Assembly: GCF_030272615.1 (NCBI RefSeq) | Contig: NC_081413.1 | Span: 554,181,136-554,245,135, forward strand | Direction: 5' to 3' | DNA: 64,000 nt | DNA from: Cryptomeria japonica | Lineage: Eukaryota; Streptophyta; Pinopsida; Cupressales; Cupressaceae | Shown here: in pieces, positions 22,850 through 35,300 of the stretch | Layout of the letters: every line of letters begins with the position of its first letter | Numbering within the stretch: the stretch's first letter is position 1 | The notes under the pieces: model-generated | Database searches by the model: none | What the model saw: only the letters and a program-made list of their open reading frames with translations | Told to the model about the DNA's origin: nothing | Position numbers and translations under genes: made by a program

Positions 22850-25008
22850 TGGTGCAAGAGCACCTAGTTGAGTAAAACTCTCCTTTTTGAGTATTTTATG
22901 ATTTCATGTTTGTAATGTTTTGTGTTAAGTTTATAATGTTGTTTTAGGTTGTTGTGTGTCTTTTCTAGTGGTTCTGATCTCATTTTGGGCTCAAGAAGTC
23001 AAGTTTTTCCTTTCAGGCTTTGAGTTGACAATTTTTTTGGCAAAATGTGCAAAATTGCCTTAAAAGTCTCCAAATTCTTTCCAAAGCATTGAAACATGTT
23101 TACTAAGTGTTTTTAAGCATGTCTAAGGTTTTTAGATAAGTTGATAAGGCTAGGTTGTCAAAAATGTCTTTTGGAGCAAGAAATGTTGTCATTTGGGCTT
23201 GAAAAGTTGTCAAAGTTGTCATTTTTTGACTTTTCTTGCAAAATGAAGTTGTGGAAGCCTCATGTCCGTACTGGGGCTTGATAACCAATTGGAAAAACTA
23301 TAAAAGGCCTCCCTTTTCCTTGAGAAAGGTTGGTGATTTTATTTGCAAAGGAATCCTAATAGAAAAGCATGAAATTCTGGTTTTTTTTCACTGTTTTTCT
23401 CTTCCTTGGAGTAACAATCCATACTGTAGCATTCTTGTCCGTACTGTACCTTCAGGAAAGTGTTACTATTGATTGTTAAATGATCCTCAAGTGATTATTG
23501 CACTGGTTTTTCTTTTGCAAGTTGGTGAAATATAATTTCTTTCATTCTGTGTGCTCACTGCCCTGTCCAGGGTTTGGGGTTGGAAAATGCCACAACTTGA
23601 CTAATCCAGGCTTGGGTTCCCACCAAAATGGATTGGGTCAAGTTGATTTATGCATGTACATTGTGTATATATTTCCTTTTGAGTCATAACTATGTTTGGA
23701 GGACAAATTTGAGTGAAGATTAGACAAGTTTTGGAACTTGACTAATATCCTTCTTGAAAACTCAAATTCTTGTAATCAAAATGCATTGAAGTGTTAAAGT
23801 TGCCAAGCAAGGAGTCTGAGAAGTGTTACAAGTTAGCTTGCTTCAACTTCAATAGTTGACAAGTTTGTAATTTGCAAGTTTGATCAATTTTTGTAACTGG
23901 CAGCAAGTTCACTGTTTTTGTGATTTGCAATGTCAAAAATCTCAAGGAATGCTTCAAGAGCATTAACCAAGCCTTGTAACTGTGAAGGAAATGTAATAGA
24001 AAAATTCATTTATGTTTTGCAGACCTCATTGAGGTATATTTTCAGTTCAAACTCCTTGTTATGCAAGTCCAAAGATGTAGCAGCAGTTGACTGGTAAAGG
24101 GCAGTGATTTAACAGTGACAGTGGCATTTTCACTTCTATTTTCAGTTTGTGCACCATGTGTTTGGACTAATGCCTGCAGGACAGTAGTAAGGAAAGGCCC
24201 TCCATGATATGTTAGAAGGTATACTTCAAGTTGGAAGCTTGGTTAGTGGAATGACAATGGTTTCCCAATGTCGTTGGGTATAAACCCTACCAAACCCTAC
24301 AAAAGTGCCACAAATAGTGGATAGTCCTCATTTTGCATTAACAGTGGCCTACACCATGAAAATCCATTAGCATATACCTCTAAAACACCATCCAAATCAA
24401 TTTTCTTGGAAGAATTTCTCATCATTGGGTTGGGTGAGCAAAAAGGTGCCAATTAGGCCTCCACGGGCTACAAGCCTTTTGACTGCATAACACACACTTT
24501 TAAAGAACCCGATTGGTTTGGGTTTGGTAGAAATTGAAGAACCTAAGGATAGCTATCTAGGGACATTGAAGGACAACCATCCACTTTCTTGACAATATGA
24601 CAGAGACATTTGTGGTTTGTATTCTAGCAAAGGGCTTGAGTAAGAAGACAAAAAATGCTTAATTACCCCCAAATTACACAAGGTCAAAGACAATACTTTT
24701 TCTTAGGTTCCTAAACCATTTGGAGGAGTTTGTAATGACAAAGAACAATTAGAATAATGCCCAAAGGATAGAGGAATGTGTAGGGAAGTTGTAATGGTTG
24801 GATATAGCCTAAAGTGGATGAGCAAGGGAATGAGCTCACTAAAAAGGGGAGTTTGTTTGGAAAGTGTTGCATGAGTTGCTTGGCATTAAAACCACAAGAA
24901 TGAGTTTGCAAACATATACAACAACCTCAAACAAGTCTTTGGGAAACAAATTGAACCATTAGAATCAAAACATCCTTATTGAACACTTATCTAGCAATCT
25001 CCCTATCA
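22850..25008 (+). repeat. 3' LTR of the gypsy element
   Basis: It is colinear with the 5' LTR over its full length, with substitutions and very small indels only. It ends in CTCCCTATCA before the target duplication ATCAA. Confidence 0.95.
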
Positions 25009-25313
25009 ATCAACAATCTCCCAAAGAGATCATTAACCAGAAATTAAAATATAGATACAAAGAGTAGAAATCTCTCCCCCAATGAATAAAATCTCCTAAA
25101 AAGATAATGTGTTTTTCCATAGATATTTCTCCCCCCTTGACATCAAATGCCAAAGCAATACAAAAAATAGATTCAACCATTTCATAGAACTTATTACAAA
25201 ATACCAACTTATCAATTTATCCAACTACTCCCCCTGAGAAGTAGCTCTCCTCATCAAAGCCGGAAAAAGATTTCTCTGTTAATTCTATCGGTTTGATGAC
25301 AATCATCAACTAT

Positions 25314-28300
25314 CTAAGTCTCCACCGGTGAGGGTATAACCCCAAGGTGTTCTCTGAGATATTCAAAAGTTTCCTTAGGCAAAGGCTTAGTAAAAATATC
25401 TACAATCCGCTCTTTAGTATTCACATAAACCAATTTCACTTTTTTTGCTTCAACATTCTCTTTTAGAAAATTGAATTTGATAGAAACATGTTTAGTTTTT
25501 GAGTGAAATACCGGATTCTTAGATATATCAATTGCTGCCATATTATCACAGTAAATGGTTATAGTTCTGTGCATTTTACCTTTATATCCTTCAACATTTT
25601 CTTAATCCATAATACTTGGGTACAATTAGTTGCTGCTGCAACATATTCTAATTATGCTGTTGATAAAGATGTGCAACTCTGTGATCAATCTGCTGCCAAG
25701 AAAGAATGCTCCGCTAGTGGTGCTCTTTCTGTCATCTACGTCTCCTATCCAATTTGCATCTGTGTATGCACATAAATCAAAATTCTCATCTTTAGGATAC
25801 CATAAACCAAGATTTGTTGTGCCTTGTAGATACCGGAAAATCCTTTTCACTACTGATTCATGATTTTCTTTAGAATTACTCTGAAATCTTGAAACAATAC
25901 ATACTGCATTCATAATATTAGGTCTTGTTTGTGTTAAATACAATAAACCTCCTATCATAGACTTGTATCTTGTCAGATTAACAGGTGTTGATTCATCCTT
26001 CAATGATAGTTTATCAGTTGTAGTCATAGGTGTGCTTACCAGTTTAGAGTTTTCCATGCCAAATTTCTTTAGTAATTCCTTCAAGTACTTTGATTGATTT
26101 ATGAATATACCTTTATTAGTCTGTGAGATCTACAATCCTAAAAAGAATTTTATCTCCCCAATCATAGACATTTCAAATTCTTCCTGCATCTTATTAGAAA
26201 AGTTTTTACACAATCCATCTTCTCCTCCAAAAATAATATCATCAACAAAAACTTCTATAACCAAAATGTTATCATTAGTCACTTTGAAATATAGATTGTT
26301 GTCAGCATTACCTTTAGGGTAACCAAGCTTCAAAAGATATTTGTCCAATCTAACATACCAGCCTCTAGGAGCTTGTTTTAATCCATATAAAGCTTTCTTT
26401 AACCTGCAAACCATATCTTTGTCATTTGTCAATGAAAATCCATCAGGTTGTTCAATGTAAACTTCCTCTTCAAGATCACCATTTAGAAATGCAAATTTAA
26501 CATCCATTTGATATACTTTATAGTTCTTGTGTGCTGCAAAAGCTAAGAATAATTTGACTGCCTCAATTCTAGCTACCAGTGCAAAGGTTTCATTATAATC
26601 AATTCATTCTTTCTGTGAATATCCCTTACACACTAATCTTGCTTTGTTTCTGATTACCTTACCATCTTCATTAATTTTATTTCTGAATACCCATTTAGTT
26701 CCAATTACATTTTTGTTTATAGGTCGGGGAACCAATGTCCATGTGTTATTCTTTTCAATTTGTTCCAATTCATCTTCCATAGTTTTAATCCAATGTTTAT
26801 CTTCACATGCCTCATTAACTGGTGCTGGTTCAATTTGAGAAATTAAACATACCTCTTCATTTGTCAGTGTTCCTCTAGTCATAACACCTTGATACTTGTT
26901 CCCAATTATCTGACTTTCAGAGTTATTCAATCTTACATACCTCGGTGTTTTTACTTGTTGTTGTTCTTCAGTCACTGTGGAATTCTCAGATGATGCCGGT
27001 GTGACTAGATTAACATTCTATACTGGTGTACTCATTGTAGGTTCATTTGATATTATATCTATTGCCGGTTGAGAGTCCATGTACCTTGAATTACCTCTAA
27101 ATTGTTCCTCAATCTTCATATTTGCACTCTCAACAATTTTATTTAATCTCTTATTACAACATCTAAATGCCTTGCTCTTAGATGAATAACCAAGAAATAT
27201 TCCTTCATCACTTCTAGGATCAAATTTTCCAATATACTCATCTCTCGTAATATAACATTTAATTCTAAATATTCTGAAATATTTAAGAGTAGGAGTATTA
27301 CCAAACCATAGTTCATGAGGGGTCTTACCGGTTTCACCTTTGATGTGAACTTTGTTGAATGTGTAAACTGTCGTATTCACTGCTTATCTCCAATATACAT
27401 GAGGTAGATTTGCTTCTGATATCATACTTCTAGCTGCATCCAGAATAGTTTTGTTCTTCCTTTCAACAACTCCATTCTGTTGGGGTGTTCGAGGTGCTGA
27501 TAGTTGTCTTCTGATTCCATTCACTTCACAGAATGTATTAAATTCTTTAGATGTGAATTCACCTCCTTGATCTGATCTCAAACATTTAATTTTCTTACCG
27601 ATTTCATTCTCTACCATCACTTTGAATAGTTTGAATTTCCCAAAAGCTTCTGATTTCTCTCTGAGAAAAGTAACCCAACACATTCTAGAATAATCATCAA
27701 TGATTAGAATAAAATATCTATCTCCTTGTAAGCTTCTAGTTCTTGCCGAATCACATAAATCAGTGTGAATTAAGTCAAGAACATTATTGGATTTTTCTGG
27801 AATACTCTTGAAAGTTGCTCTAACTTGCTTTCCAAATTGACATTCCTTACATACCAGATTGTGAGGTTTAACAATCTTAGGTAAATCCCTTACTGCCTTA
27901 GTTGTACTGATTTTCACAATGCAATCAAAATTAACATGACAAAGTCTCTTATGCCATAACCAACTTTCATCAATATGTGCAATCAAGCATGCTTTCTCAT
28001 TGTTATTCAAATGAACGATATTACCTCTAGTCTGATTACCGGTTGCAATTTCCAAGCCAGTTCTATTCACGATTGTGCATTTACCATTCTTGAATTGTAA
28101 CTGAAATCCTTTTTCAACTAATTGACCAACACTCAAAAGATTATGCTTCAAGCATTCAACATAGTAAACATTATCAGTATTGTGCTTACCATCAAAAGAT
28201 ATAGTGCCTTTTCCTTTGATCAAACAAGCTTTATCATCTCCAAGTCTTAGTAGACCTCCATTGTCTTCCTGAAAAGTTAAGAATCTACTTTTGTCACCAG

Positions 28301-29330
28301 TCATATGATGTGAATGTTAGGATTAATGATAGTCCCAAAGATACTAAGAGGGGGAGGGGGGAAGGGGCGGGAGGGTGAAGTAGTATCTAACCGGTTAACA
28401 GAGTTTTTGACCTTATTAAGTATTTTGCATTCCAAAACAATGTGCCGATAAACAAGAATTAATGCAGTAAATATGAACAATAAAGACACATAGAAAGCAC
28501 ACCATAACACAAGATTTTTGGCAAGGAAACCCGGTGCGGAAAAAACCTTGGTGGGATTTGTGACCCACGATATTCACTCACTGGCAAATGAATGGATATT
28601 ACTTACAATGAGGTGCCTGCACATGCAGGAAGGCCAACTGCCTAGAGCTCATTGCTCAAATACAAAAGGAAGTCTCACTAACTTACAAAATGGATTATGA
28701 GAATCCAATATAATGTACTGCTACAAAACAACATCTGCTATGCCAAATTCAGTACCGGTTTAAGCTCATACTATGACCATAACCTTATACAAAATTTGCC
28801 TTACTATTTACTCATCACTCCATGTCCTGTCTCCATATTAAAACGATTTACAAGATCTCATATTTATATATGAGTCTATTACAATATGCCATGTCGCCTT
28901 TACAAAAGATATTACAATTTAATACAAAATACAAAAGATGTTCCTGTCAGCTGGGGTGCCGGTGAACATTGTTGTCGCTGCCCGTGAAGTGCCTGCTGGT
29001 GCCGGTGTCTGTCGGTGATTTACCAGATGAATGCCATACAATTGTTTGAAGGTATCCACAAGACTGCAAGGTTGCCATCAATGACAACACCTTCAATCAC
29101 CTTCAATTCTCATTGGAGTGTGCAATGCCAACAGTGAACATCCAGAATCAATGATCCATTCATCCTTTACTTCAATTTTAGCTGCCAGGGCCTTCTCTAC
29201 CGGTTGAACAGTAGGTACCGGTGGATCTTCTGTTATAGCAACAAAATCCCATCCATTGTCTTCCGGTTCCTCATCAGAATCATCAGTAACTCCTTCATCA
29301 ACATAGTAACATGATTTGTCTCTATTTTTC
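25314..29330 (-). pseudogene. copia pol: protease, integrase, RT, RNase H (broken)
   Basis: Read on the minus strand, the frame continues from gag after a one-base shift near 29333 and reaches the protease motif WIIDSGC (about 29139-29160). There a solo LTR (28315-29133) splits it. It resumes at 28309 with HHMTGDKS, the GAG-pre-integrase segment (WLWHKRLCHV), and the integrase core with D, D and E (LIHTDLC, CLRSDQGGEF, QQNGVVERKN). RT shows [44 protein letters not shown] and VDDIIFG. RNase H shows YTDANWIGD, CDNMAAIDI and IFTKPLP. In-frame stops occur at about 27381 (TAA), 27015 (TAG), 26601 (TGA) and 26130 (TAG). Frameshifts or a short deletion lie in RNase H near 25620-25700. It is not functional. 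Confidence 0.93.
28315..29133. mobile_element. Solo LTR, 819 bp, inserted in the copia protease
   Basis: It begins TGTTAGGATT and ends TGCCAACA. Both sides carry the 5 bp direct repeat GTGAA (28310-28314 and 29134-29138). Its layout resembles the copia LTR (ACCGGTTAACAG, a CACATGCAG near the middle, CTGCCTAGAGCTCA, CAGTACCGGTT), so it is a related but distinct copia family. Removing it and one target copy restores reading across the protease active-site region. Confidence 0.93.
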
Positions 29331-30281
29331 TTAAATCCGTCTCTGATATTCAGAGTTAGGCTTGTTTGTTCTTTTAGCTTCTTCTTTTAATCTTGCATGT
29401 CTATCAGGACACCTAGATGCCATATGACCAATTTTATTGCAATTAAAACATTTAAATGGTGCTTTACCTTCATACTTACTTCCAACTGGACCTTTAGGCA
29501 TTTTCTTTGCAAATAGTGCTTCAAGTTCTTCCAGTTCTTCATTCTCCCTACTGATTTCTTCAAGTTCTCTTGCATAAAGTGCTTTCCAATCAAATCTTTC
29601 AGATGACGATGATGATGCTATAGATGATGATGATGCCTTGAAAGCTAAATATATCTTAATTGTAGCAATAGGACCAAATTCCTCAAGTTCAAAAGATGAA
29701 AGTTTTCCAACCAAAGTATCTCCAGATACTGATGTATTAGGCATTGTTCTTAATTCATTGATAACAATTACTTTCATTTTATATCCTGGTGGTAATGCTC
29801 TTAAAACTTTAGAAACAATTTCATCTTCACTTAAGGATCCTCCACAACATTGTATACCTAGAACAATTTCATTTACTCTTTCCATAAAAGCATAAATCCT
29901 TTCATCTTCTTCCATTTTCAAATTTTCATACCTGACCCAGAAGCATTCCAGTTTTGCAATTTTGACTAAGGTATCACCTTCATTCAATGTTTCCAGTTTG
30001 TCCCAAATAGATTTAGCAGTAGATCTATTTGATAATCCCATGATTTTGTTATCTGACAATGCACTCAAAAGTGCTTCTCTTGCTTTGTAATCATTCTCCT
30101 CAGCTTTAGCCAAGGTTGGTGGATTAGGTTGACCTTGAGTAGGCCCAACATAGCCATTCTTTGTAACATCCCATATGTCTTTTCCAATGCAATTCAGATG
30201 TGTCTCCATTCGGATCTTCCATATACCATAATTAGTTCCATCAAGTTTCAAACTGTCCTTCCTGAAATAGTTAGTAGACAT
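29331..30281 (-). pseudogene. copia gag, nearly intact (316 codons)
   Basis: The capsid-like protein starts MSTNYFRKDSLKLDGTNYG, typical of copia gag (the DUF4219/UBN2 region). A UBN2-type core follows (AKSIWDKLETLNEGD near 30000, and ERVNEIVLGIQ, ALPPGYK). An acidic coiled stretch and a CCHC knuckle CFNCNKIGHMASRC (about 29420-29460) come next. The frame stops at RRI followed by TAA because of a one-base shift, after which pol-frame text continues. ATG at 30281 lies just inside the primer site, the usual start. Confidence 0.92.
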
Positions 30282-30323
30282 AGGATCTCCTCAAGTTGTT
30301 AAACTTCTACAAAAAGAGGACTA

Positions 30324-30336
30324 GGCTCTGATACCA
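30324..30336 (-). promoter_or_regulatory. Primer binding site, copia element
   Basis: On the minus strand TGGTATCAGAGCC lies two bases after the 5' LTR end. It is a perfect match to the initiator tRNA-Met primer site used by many plant copia elements. Confidence 0.92.
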
Positions 30337-30338
30337 AT

Positions 30339-31402
30339 TGTTAGGTCCTAGAGACAACTGAGAGGGGGGGTGAATTAGTTGTCAATTAATTTCAAGCCCA
30401 AATACAACTTAACCAAACTTAATGCATAATGCTAGTAAACTAGACTTTATATCGGTTAACAGTTTAACAGTTAATTGTAGTACCAGTAAAGTTTAATGCA
30501 TGAAACAGAAAGACAAATAACATCCACAACACATAACACAAATATTTGTGTGTGGAAACCCTATAAGGGGAAAAACCACAGTGGGAAAAATTACCCACAA
30601 TCAGATGATACTACTAAAGATAGTATGTGTGTACAATATGGAGTCTGCACATGCAGAAAGACCAACTGCCTAGAGCTCACTGCTCAATCACAAAATGGGA
30701 GTCACACTGACTACAATTGGATGGTTAAATCCAATGATAATGTATTGCTCAAAATAGCATCTTCACATGCTGGATTCAGTACCGGTTAAGCTCTGATTTG
30801 CCATCTTCAAACCTTCCTTGAATCTTCAAATGATGTTTGCATGTATAGCTTTGCTTATATTCGCATATACCAAAAATACTTTATTCCTTTTTTACTTCTT
30901 ACATCCCCATATTGATCTCACAAATGAGATCTTACATATATACCAAAACCTAAGACCAAATGTGTAGGTCATCTCACTAAGATATTACAATAAAATCAAT
31001 TACAAATGAATCAATATGTGATGTATCATGTCGGCTCAATGCATTTACAATAATAACAAATCATCTCCACAGCGTGTCGTGCTGATCTGAAATGGATAAC
31101 GCTTGCTAGTCCATAACCTAGACCTATTTGCCGATAACAACAAATATGCAAACCCGATTAGACCAATAGTCAAATCACCAAAGCAAAGTGTCCAAACAAT
31201 GTCTTTGACATAACCAAGTAATCTCCAAGTCATCCTTAGTGCCGGTGAATAATGTAACCTGCCAGTGAACCAGATACCGACAACTGTGCATAAGTCACTG
31301 AACATGCCAGTGAACATAACCAAAGATCTCCAAGTGCTGATAGGGGTTGACAAGTGTTGACATCAATGACAAAACCAATGCAACATATCCAAAATACCAA
31401 CA
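30339..31402 (-). repeat. 5' LTR of the copia element
   Basis: On the plus strand it begins TGTTAGGTCC and ends ATACCAACA, followed by GGCTG. It is colinear with 14896-15953. Confidence 0.92.
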
Positions 31403-32117
31403 GGCTGAAGTAATTGCCATGAGACCTTGACCTTAGGCTAAGAAGTTTATTTGATTGTGATAAGACCCATGAAAATTGGGTTGTTTCATCCTATTGAATA
31501 TACACATTGCCTTCATATTTGGATAAAAACACTTTCAGAAATTGTCTTCTTGCCACAAAAACACTCACATTAAGATCTAGTCAAACATTGAAACATTGGA
31601 AAACTTGGACAAAATTGAGAATTTTTTTTTACCTTTTTTGTCATAAACACGTGTGTGGATTCATACTGTGTTTGTGGTTCAAAGAATGAAAGATCTTCTA
31701 AGGCCGATTCTATAGGAATCCATTTAGTTAAACATTATCTTTTTATGACTTTCCATTCACTTTCAGACATTTTTAGACATCACTTTCAGTCCCCCATTTA
31801 CATCTTCAACTAGAGTCAAAAGGTTGTTTAGTAGTCTGTAACTTATCTTGCAAACACATCACATTCATCTCTAGGTGGTTTCCACATTAGATTTATCATC
31901 TTGGGTACCATTTGGACATCTCAAGTTAAGGTAAATTTACCTATAGGAATTTGTTATCTCCTAGGAAGCCACACCTTACTTAGATCATCTTATCTATCTT
32001 GGAACAATATTTTGGGACATTGCAAGACAACCGTGGATTCATTATCCATTTTCATAACCACCTTATTTTTCATAGCCTTCATATTTCCCCATACTTCATT
32101 TTAGCCAAAGTCTTTTC
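31403..32117. other. Leader-like non-coding DNA before a gag fragment
   Basis: This resumes the sequence interrupted by the copia element at 14895. No gene or repeat boundary was seen. It could be the 5' leader of the gag-bearing element that follows. Confidence 0.4.
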
Positions 32118-34210
32118 ATGGTTGAAACCCGATCTCAAAGGTTTAGAAGACAATCCAAAGAAGCTCAAAGATATCTAAACATGGACACATATGAGTTTCA
32201 TGAGGAAGAATTTTATAACACACGAAATTTTAAAAATCACAGTAATGCACAAGAATTTGACAATGAGTCCTTTACAACCACGAAAATTCAAGATCACATG
32301 TTTGACAAAAGGTTTAATAGATTGCTTGAGACAATTTTGAGAGAGATCACCAAATATTTTTATACATGTTAATCCAAGATGGTGCAAGATTACCCCATGA
32401 CTTTGATGTGACACAAATTTTGGAAGAAGATCCAAATCAAGCTAATGGTAACGATGGTGGACCTAGACGTGAGCATACCATGCCCGAGTCATTTTCATAC
32501 CTCTTTCAAAAACCCAAAATACCTAATTCTTACACGCATGCTAATTACTTTAGGCAAACTCATGAACAACCTCGTGCACATACTTTTCAAGGCTGAAGGA
32601 ATACTAATGCTCATACTCAACAACAAGGTGATACTCGAGGTCTTAATCATGATCATACATATACCAGAAGACCACTTGTCACATTTAATGATCATACGCA
32701 AGATCACACTTACAATAGCAATTACACACGTGGTCATGATACATATAATCACCTAAGGCCTAGTGCACCTCATTGCAATAACATACTAGGTGGCTCATAT
32801 AGAAATTACATTCCTCCACTTCCTAAACAAGCATATGACCAATATCATCCTTACATGAAATATATGTCTCTTCAGGTCTCGGTGGCTCAGGTATAAGGAT
32901 TGCTCAAAGAAATAGGGCACCACCTAGTAATGATTTGAAACAACAAATGACAAGTATGCAAGCACCAACCAAGAATTACACAATTCATGACATGTGTCCT
33001 TATCCCTTTGATAGAAATGTACCGATGCCTCCTTTTCCTTCACATTTCATGGTACCTAAGTTTGATAAGTATAAAGGAAAAGAAGATCCCAAAGCACACA
33101 TTGGAGATTTTTTTATGGCTTGCATAGAGTTGGCAAGAGAAGACTCTTAATGAGATCATTTCCACAAAGTCTAGGTGGACAAGCCATGAAATGGTTTTCA
33201 CAATTACCACCTAGGATCAAGTCATGGGGTGAATTGGCAGAAGCCTTTATACACCATTTTTCATACAACATTGAATGTGAATTATTGGTGATCACTTTAT
33301 GCAATGCAAAGCAAAAAAATGGAGAATCTTTTATGTCATTTTTACAACAATGACATTTCATGACATGATTTGACATTTCATGACATGACATTTTTACAAC
33401 AATGACATTTCATGACATGAGAATCTTTTAGTAATGATTTGAAACAACAAATGACAAGTATGCAAGCACCAACCAAGAATTACACAATTCATGACATGTG
33501 TCCTTATCCCTTTGATAGAAATGTACCGATGCCTCCTTTTCCTTCACATTTCGTGGTACCTAAGTTTGATAAGTATAAAGGAAAAGAAGATCCCAAAGCA
33601 CACATTGGAGATTTTTTTATGGCTTGCATAGAGTTGGCAAGAGAAGACTCTTAATGAGATCATTTCCACAAAGTCTAGGTGGACAAGCCATGAAATGGTT
33701 TTCACAATTACCACCTAGGATCAAGTCATGGGGTGAATTGGCAGAAGCCTTTATACACCATTTTTCATACAACATTGAATGTGAATTATTGGTGACCACT
33801 TTATGCAATGCAAAGCAAAAAAATGGAGAATCTTTTATGTCATTTTTACAACAGTGGAGAAGTTTGGCTAGTTGATGCCCTTGTCACATTCCACAAAAAT
33901 AGATGGTTGAGATGTTTACCCAAAATGTGAACAAAGACATTGGATATGGCATTTGTAAAGCATGTTTATCTACATTCTAAAAAGTTATTGAAAAGGGTTT
34001 ATCTATTGAGAAGGTCCTCATTGAACAAGGCACTATCAAGCTATTTAAAGAGAACAAAGATGAAGGAAATAGAAAAGACAAACCTCAATTTTGGAACAAA
34101 AACAAGAATATTGTCAATGATGTGGTTGTGGAAACCAATGATAAGTTTTCCCGATTCTAGCTCATCTAATAATGAAGTAAATACACAAAGATGGGATGTG
34201 CCCCCTTGAC
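32118..34210 (+). pseudogene. Degenerate gypsy-type gag with an internal duplication
   Basis: The first piece starts MVETRSQRFRRQSKEAQRYL and breaks after about 85 codons. Later pieces in shifting frames read PSHFMVPKFDKYKGKEDPKAHIGDFFMAC and then LGGQAMKWFSQLPPRIKSWGELAEAFIHHF. This matches the retrotransposon gag core (F-Y-G-x-DP, a Trp-Phe helix, and W-xx-L-xx-AF). The core is present twice because of a 504 bp duplication. Stops and shifts occur throughout. After about 33,900 only short gag-tail-like text remains, and no protease or RT follows. It is a truncated remnant adjoining LTR-like DNA. Confidence 0.8.
32925..33875 (+). repeat. 504 bp tandem duplication inside the gag remnant
   Basis: TAGTAATGATTTGAAACAAC starts at 32925 and again at 33429. 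The two copies are nearly identical (for example CATTTCATGG against CATTTCGTGG). The junction (33340-33428) carries two further copies of a TTTTTACAACAATGACATTTC/ATGACATGA motif, suggesting slippage or repair at short direct repeats. Confidence 0.95.
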
Positions 34211-35300
34211 TGCTTGTTTTGGTCCTCTTTGTAGAAGGACCAAGGCAGCCCAAAATGCCATGTTCCCTCTCAAAGGGACCCCAATTTGAAATGGGGTAGG
34301 TGTTATATATCCTCGACATAATTTGATTCCCAGAGTTACACATGATCATTGAAGGTTGGCCTAACTGGTAAATTACCCCAGGAACCCTATATAAAGACAT
34401 CTTATCAATTCATTTTAGATCTAAGAGGAATCTACAAGCTATCTATAACATTTGTGCATCCGTGAAGCATTCATCATCAAGCATTTTTAGAGATTCAACG
34501 CTGCATATTCATCATTCAAGCATTGTGGAGCAAAGTTACAGCAATGTTCATGCAAGCATGTGTGTGTGATTAGGGTTTTTCATGTTCATTTGTGTCATGC
34601 CATTACATTCAATATTTGTGATTACATTCAAAGAGCATTGCATCATCATCAACAATTGTAGATTTGAGGTATGTCTCCTTAATATTTATTTCAGTATTTG
34701 TATTATTTCATTCATGGTTGATTCCAAAACCAAGGTTTGACCTAAGGCAAACCTTTATTCTCAACATCTTTCCCTTTCTTTTGTGTGTGCAGGAAAAAGG
34801 TATGAAGCTATACTCAGGAAATCCAACAGAGTCAACAGTGAGGAACAAGTTAGCTTTTAATGGAGAAAAGTTTAAAGGACCAAGTAGGATTTGTGCTACC
34901 TGGTCTCAAAAAATCAAGCCGAACTTTAGAGGACAAATTTTAAACATCTCATTTTGCTCAGATGCATGTTAGTGGCTTCGTGAGACATCTGTAGCTTATT
35001 ATTTTTGTCAAATCACTTCAATAATCCCTCATTTCACCCTAATTTTACAATTACACCACAATTCAACTTAGAAAGAAGGAAATCTACACATCATCACAAT
35101 TGGGGTAAATTTAATTAACATTCTCAACCCTTTTCCTATTAAATTGTAGCTAAATCCATTGGATTTACCCCCTTCTTTCTATGTATGTGTGTTGATTTGG
35201 CCAGTTAGTGGGTTTACTTGTTGAAACCCTAATTCCTAATTTTCACCACATTACAAGATTATAGATTCCACGAGGAGTTTTTCATTACCTAGTTAGACCT
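34196..35300 (+). mobile_element. LTR-like segment with promoter and conserved stem-loop
   Basis: The segment starts near TGTGCCCCC and carries a TATA box (CCTATATAAAG near 34386). A CAT/CATCA-rich leader and a stem-loop at 34732-34755, shared with the LTR at 49459-50641, follow. The distance from TATA to stem-loop is also similar in both (about 345 and 313 bp). The right boundary was not found and no target duplication was seen, so the limits are approximate. Confidence 0.5.
34732..34755 (+). other. Stem-loop AAGGTTTG / CAAACCTT
   Basis: A perfect 8 bp stem encloses an ACCTAAGG loop. The same loop with a covarying stem occurs at 50093-50117 and 56670-56694 in a different LTR family. Confidence 0.75.

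Larger units (their letters stand above)
16035..25008 (+). mobile_element. Complete Ty3/gypsy chromodomain retrotransposon
   Basis: LTRs at 16035-18191 and 22850-25008 (2157 and 2159 bp) begin TGGTGCA and end CTCCCTATCA. The target duplication is ATCAA (16030-16034 and 25009-25013). The order is LTR, tRNA-Met-like primer site, gag with zinc knuckle, protease, RT, RNase H, integrase, chromodomain, polypurine tract, LTR, which is the order of plant chromoviruses. The LTRs differ by roughly 4-5% in the 240 bp compared by eye. It is inserted in the copia element between its RNase H end and its 3' LTR, in opposite orientation. Ten in-frame stops make it inactive. Confidence 0.95.
14896..31402 (-). 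mobile_element. Ty1/copia LTR retrotransposon carrying two later insertions
   Basis: Two related LTRs (14896-15953 and 30339-31402) bound a minus-strand copia element. The flanking 5 bp are GGTTG on the left and GGCTG on the right, a target duplication with one change. A tRNA-Met type primer site adjoins the right LTR and a polypurine tract adjoins the left LTR, as expected for a minus-strand element. Within it sit a gypsy element (16035-25008) and a solo LTR (28315-29133). Without these the element is about 6.7 kb. Gag, protease, integrase, RT and RNase H are all recognisable but carry stops and shifts. LTR divergence by eye is about 6-10% in the stretches compared, more than in the nested gypsy element, which agrees with the nesting order. 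Confidence 0.9.

Noticed and set aside
34196..35300. Complete solo LTR with defined ends
   Set aside because: TATA box and stem-loop support LTR identity, but no matching termini or 5 bp target duplication could be found, so only an approximate segment is listed.
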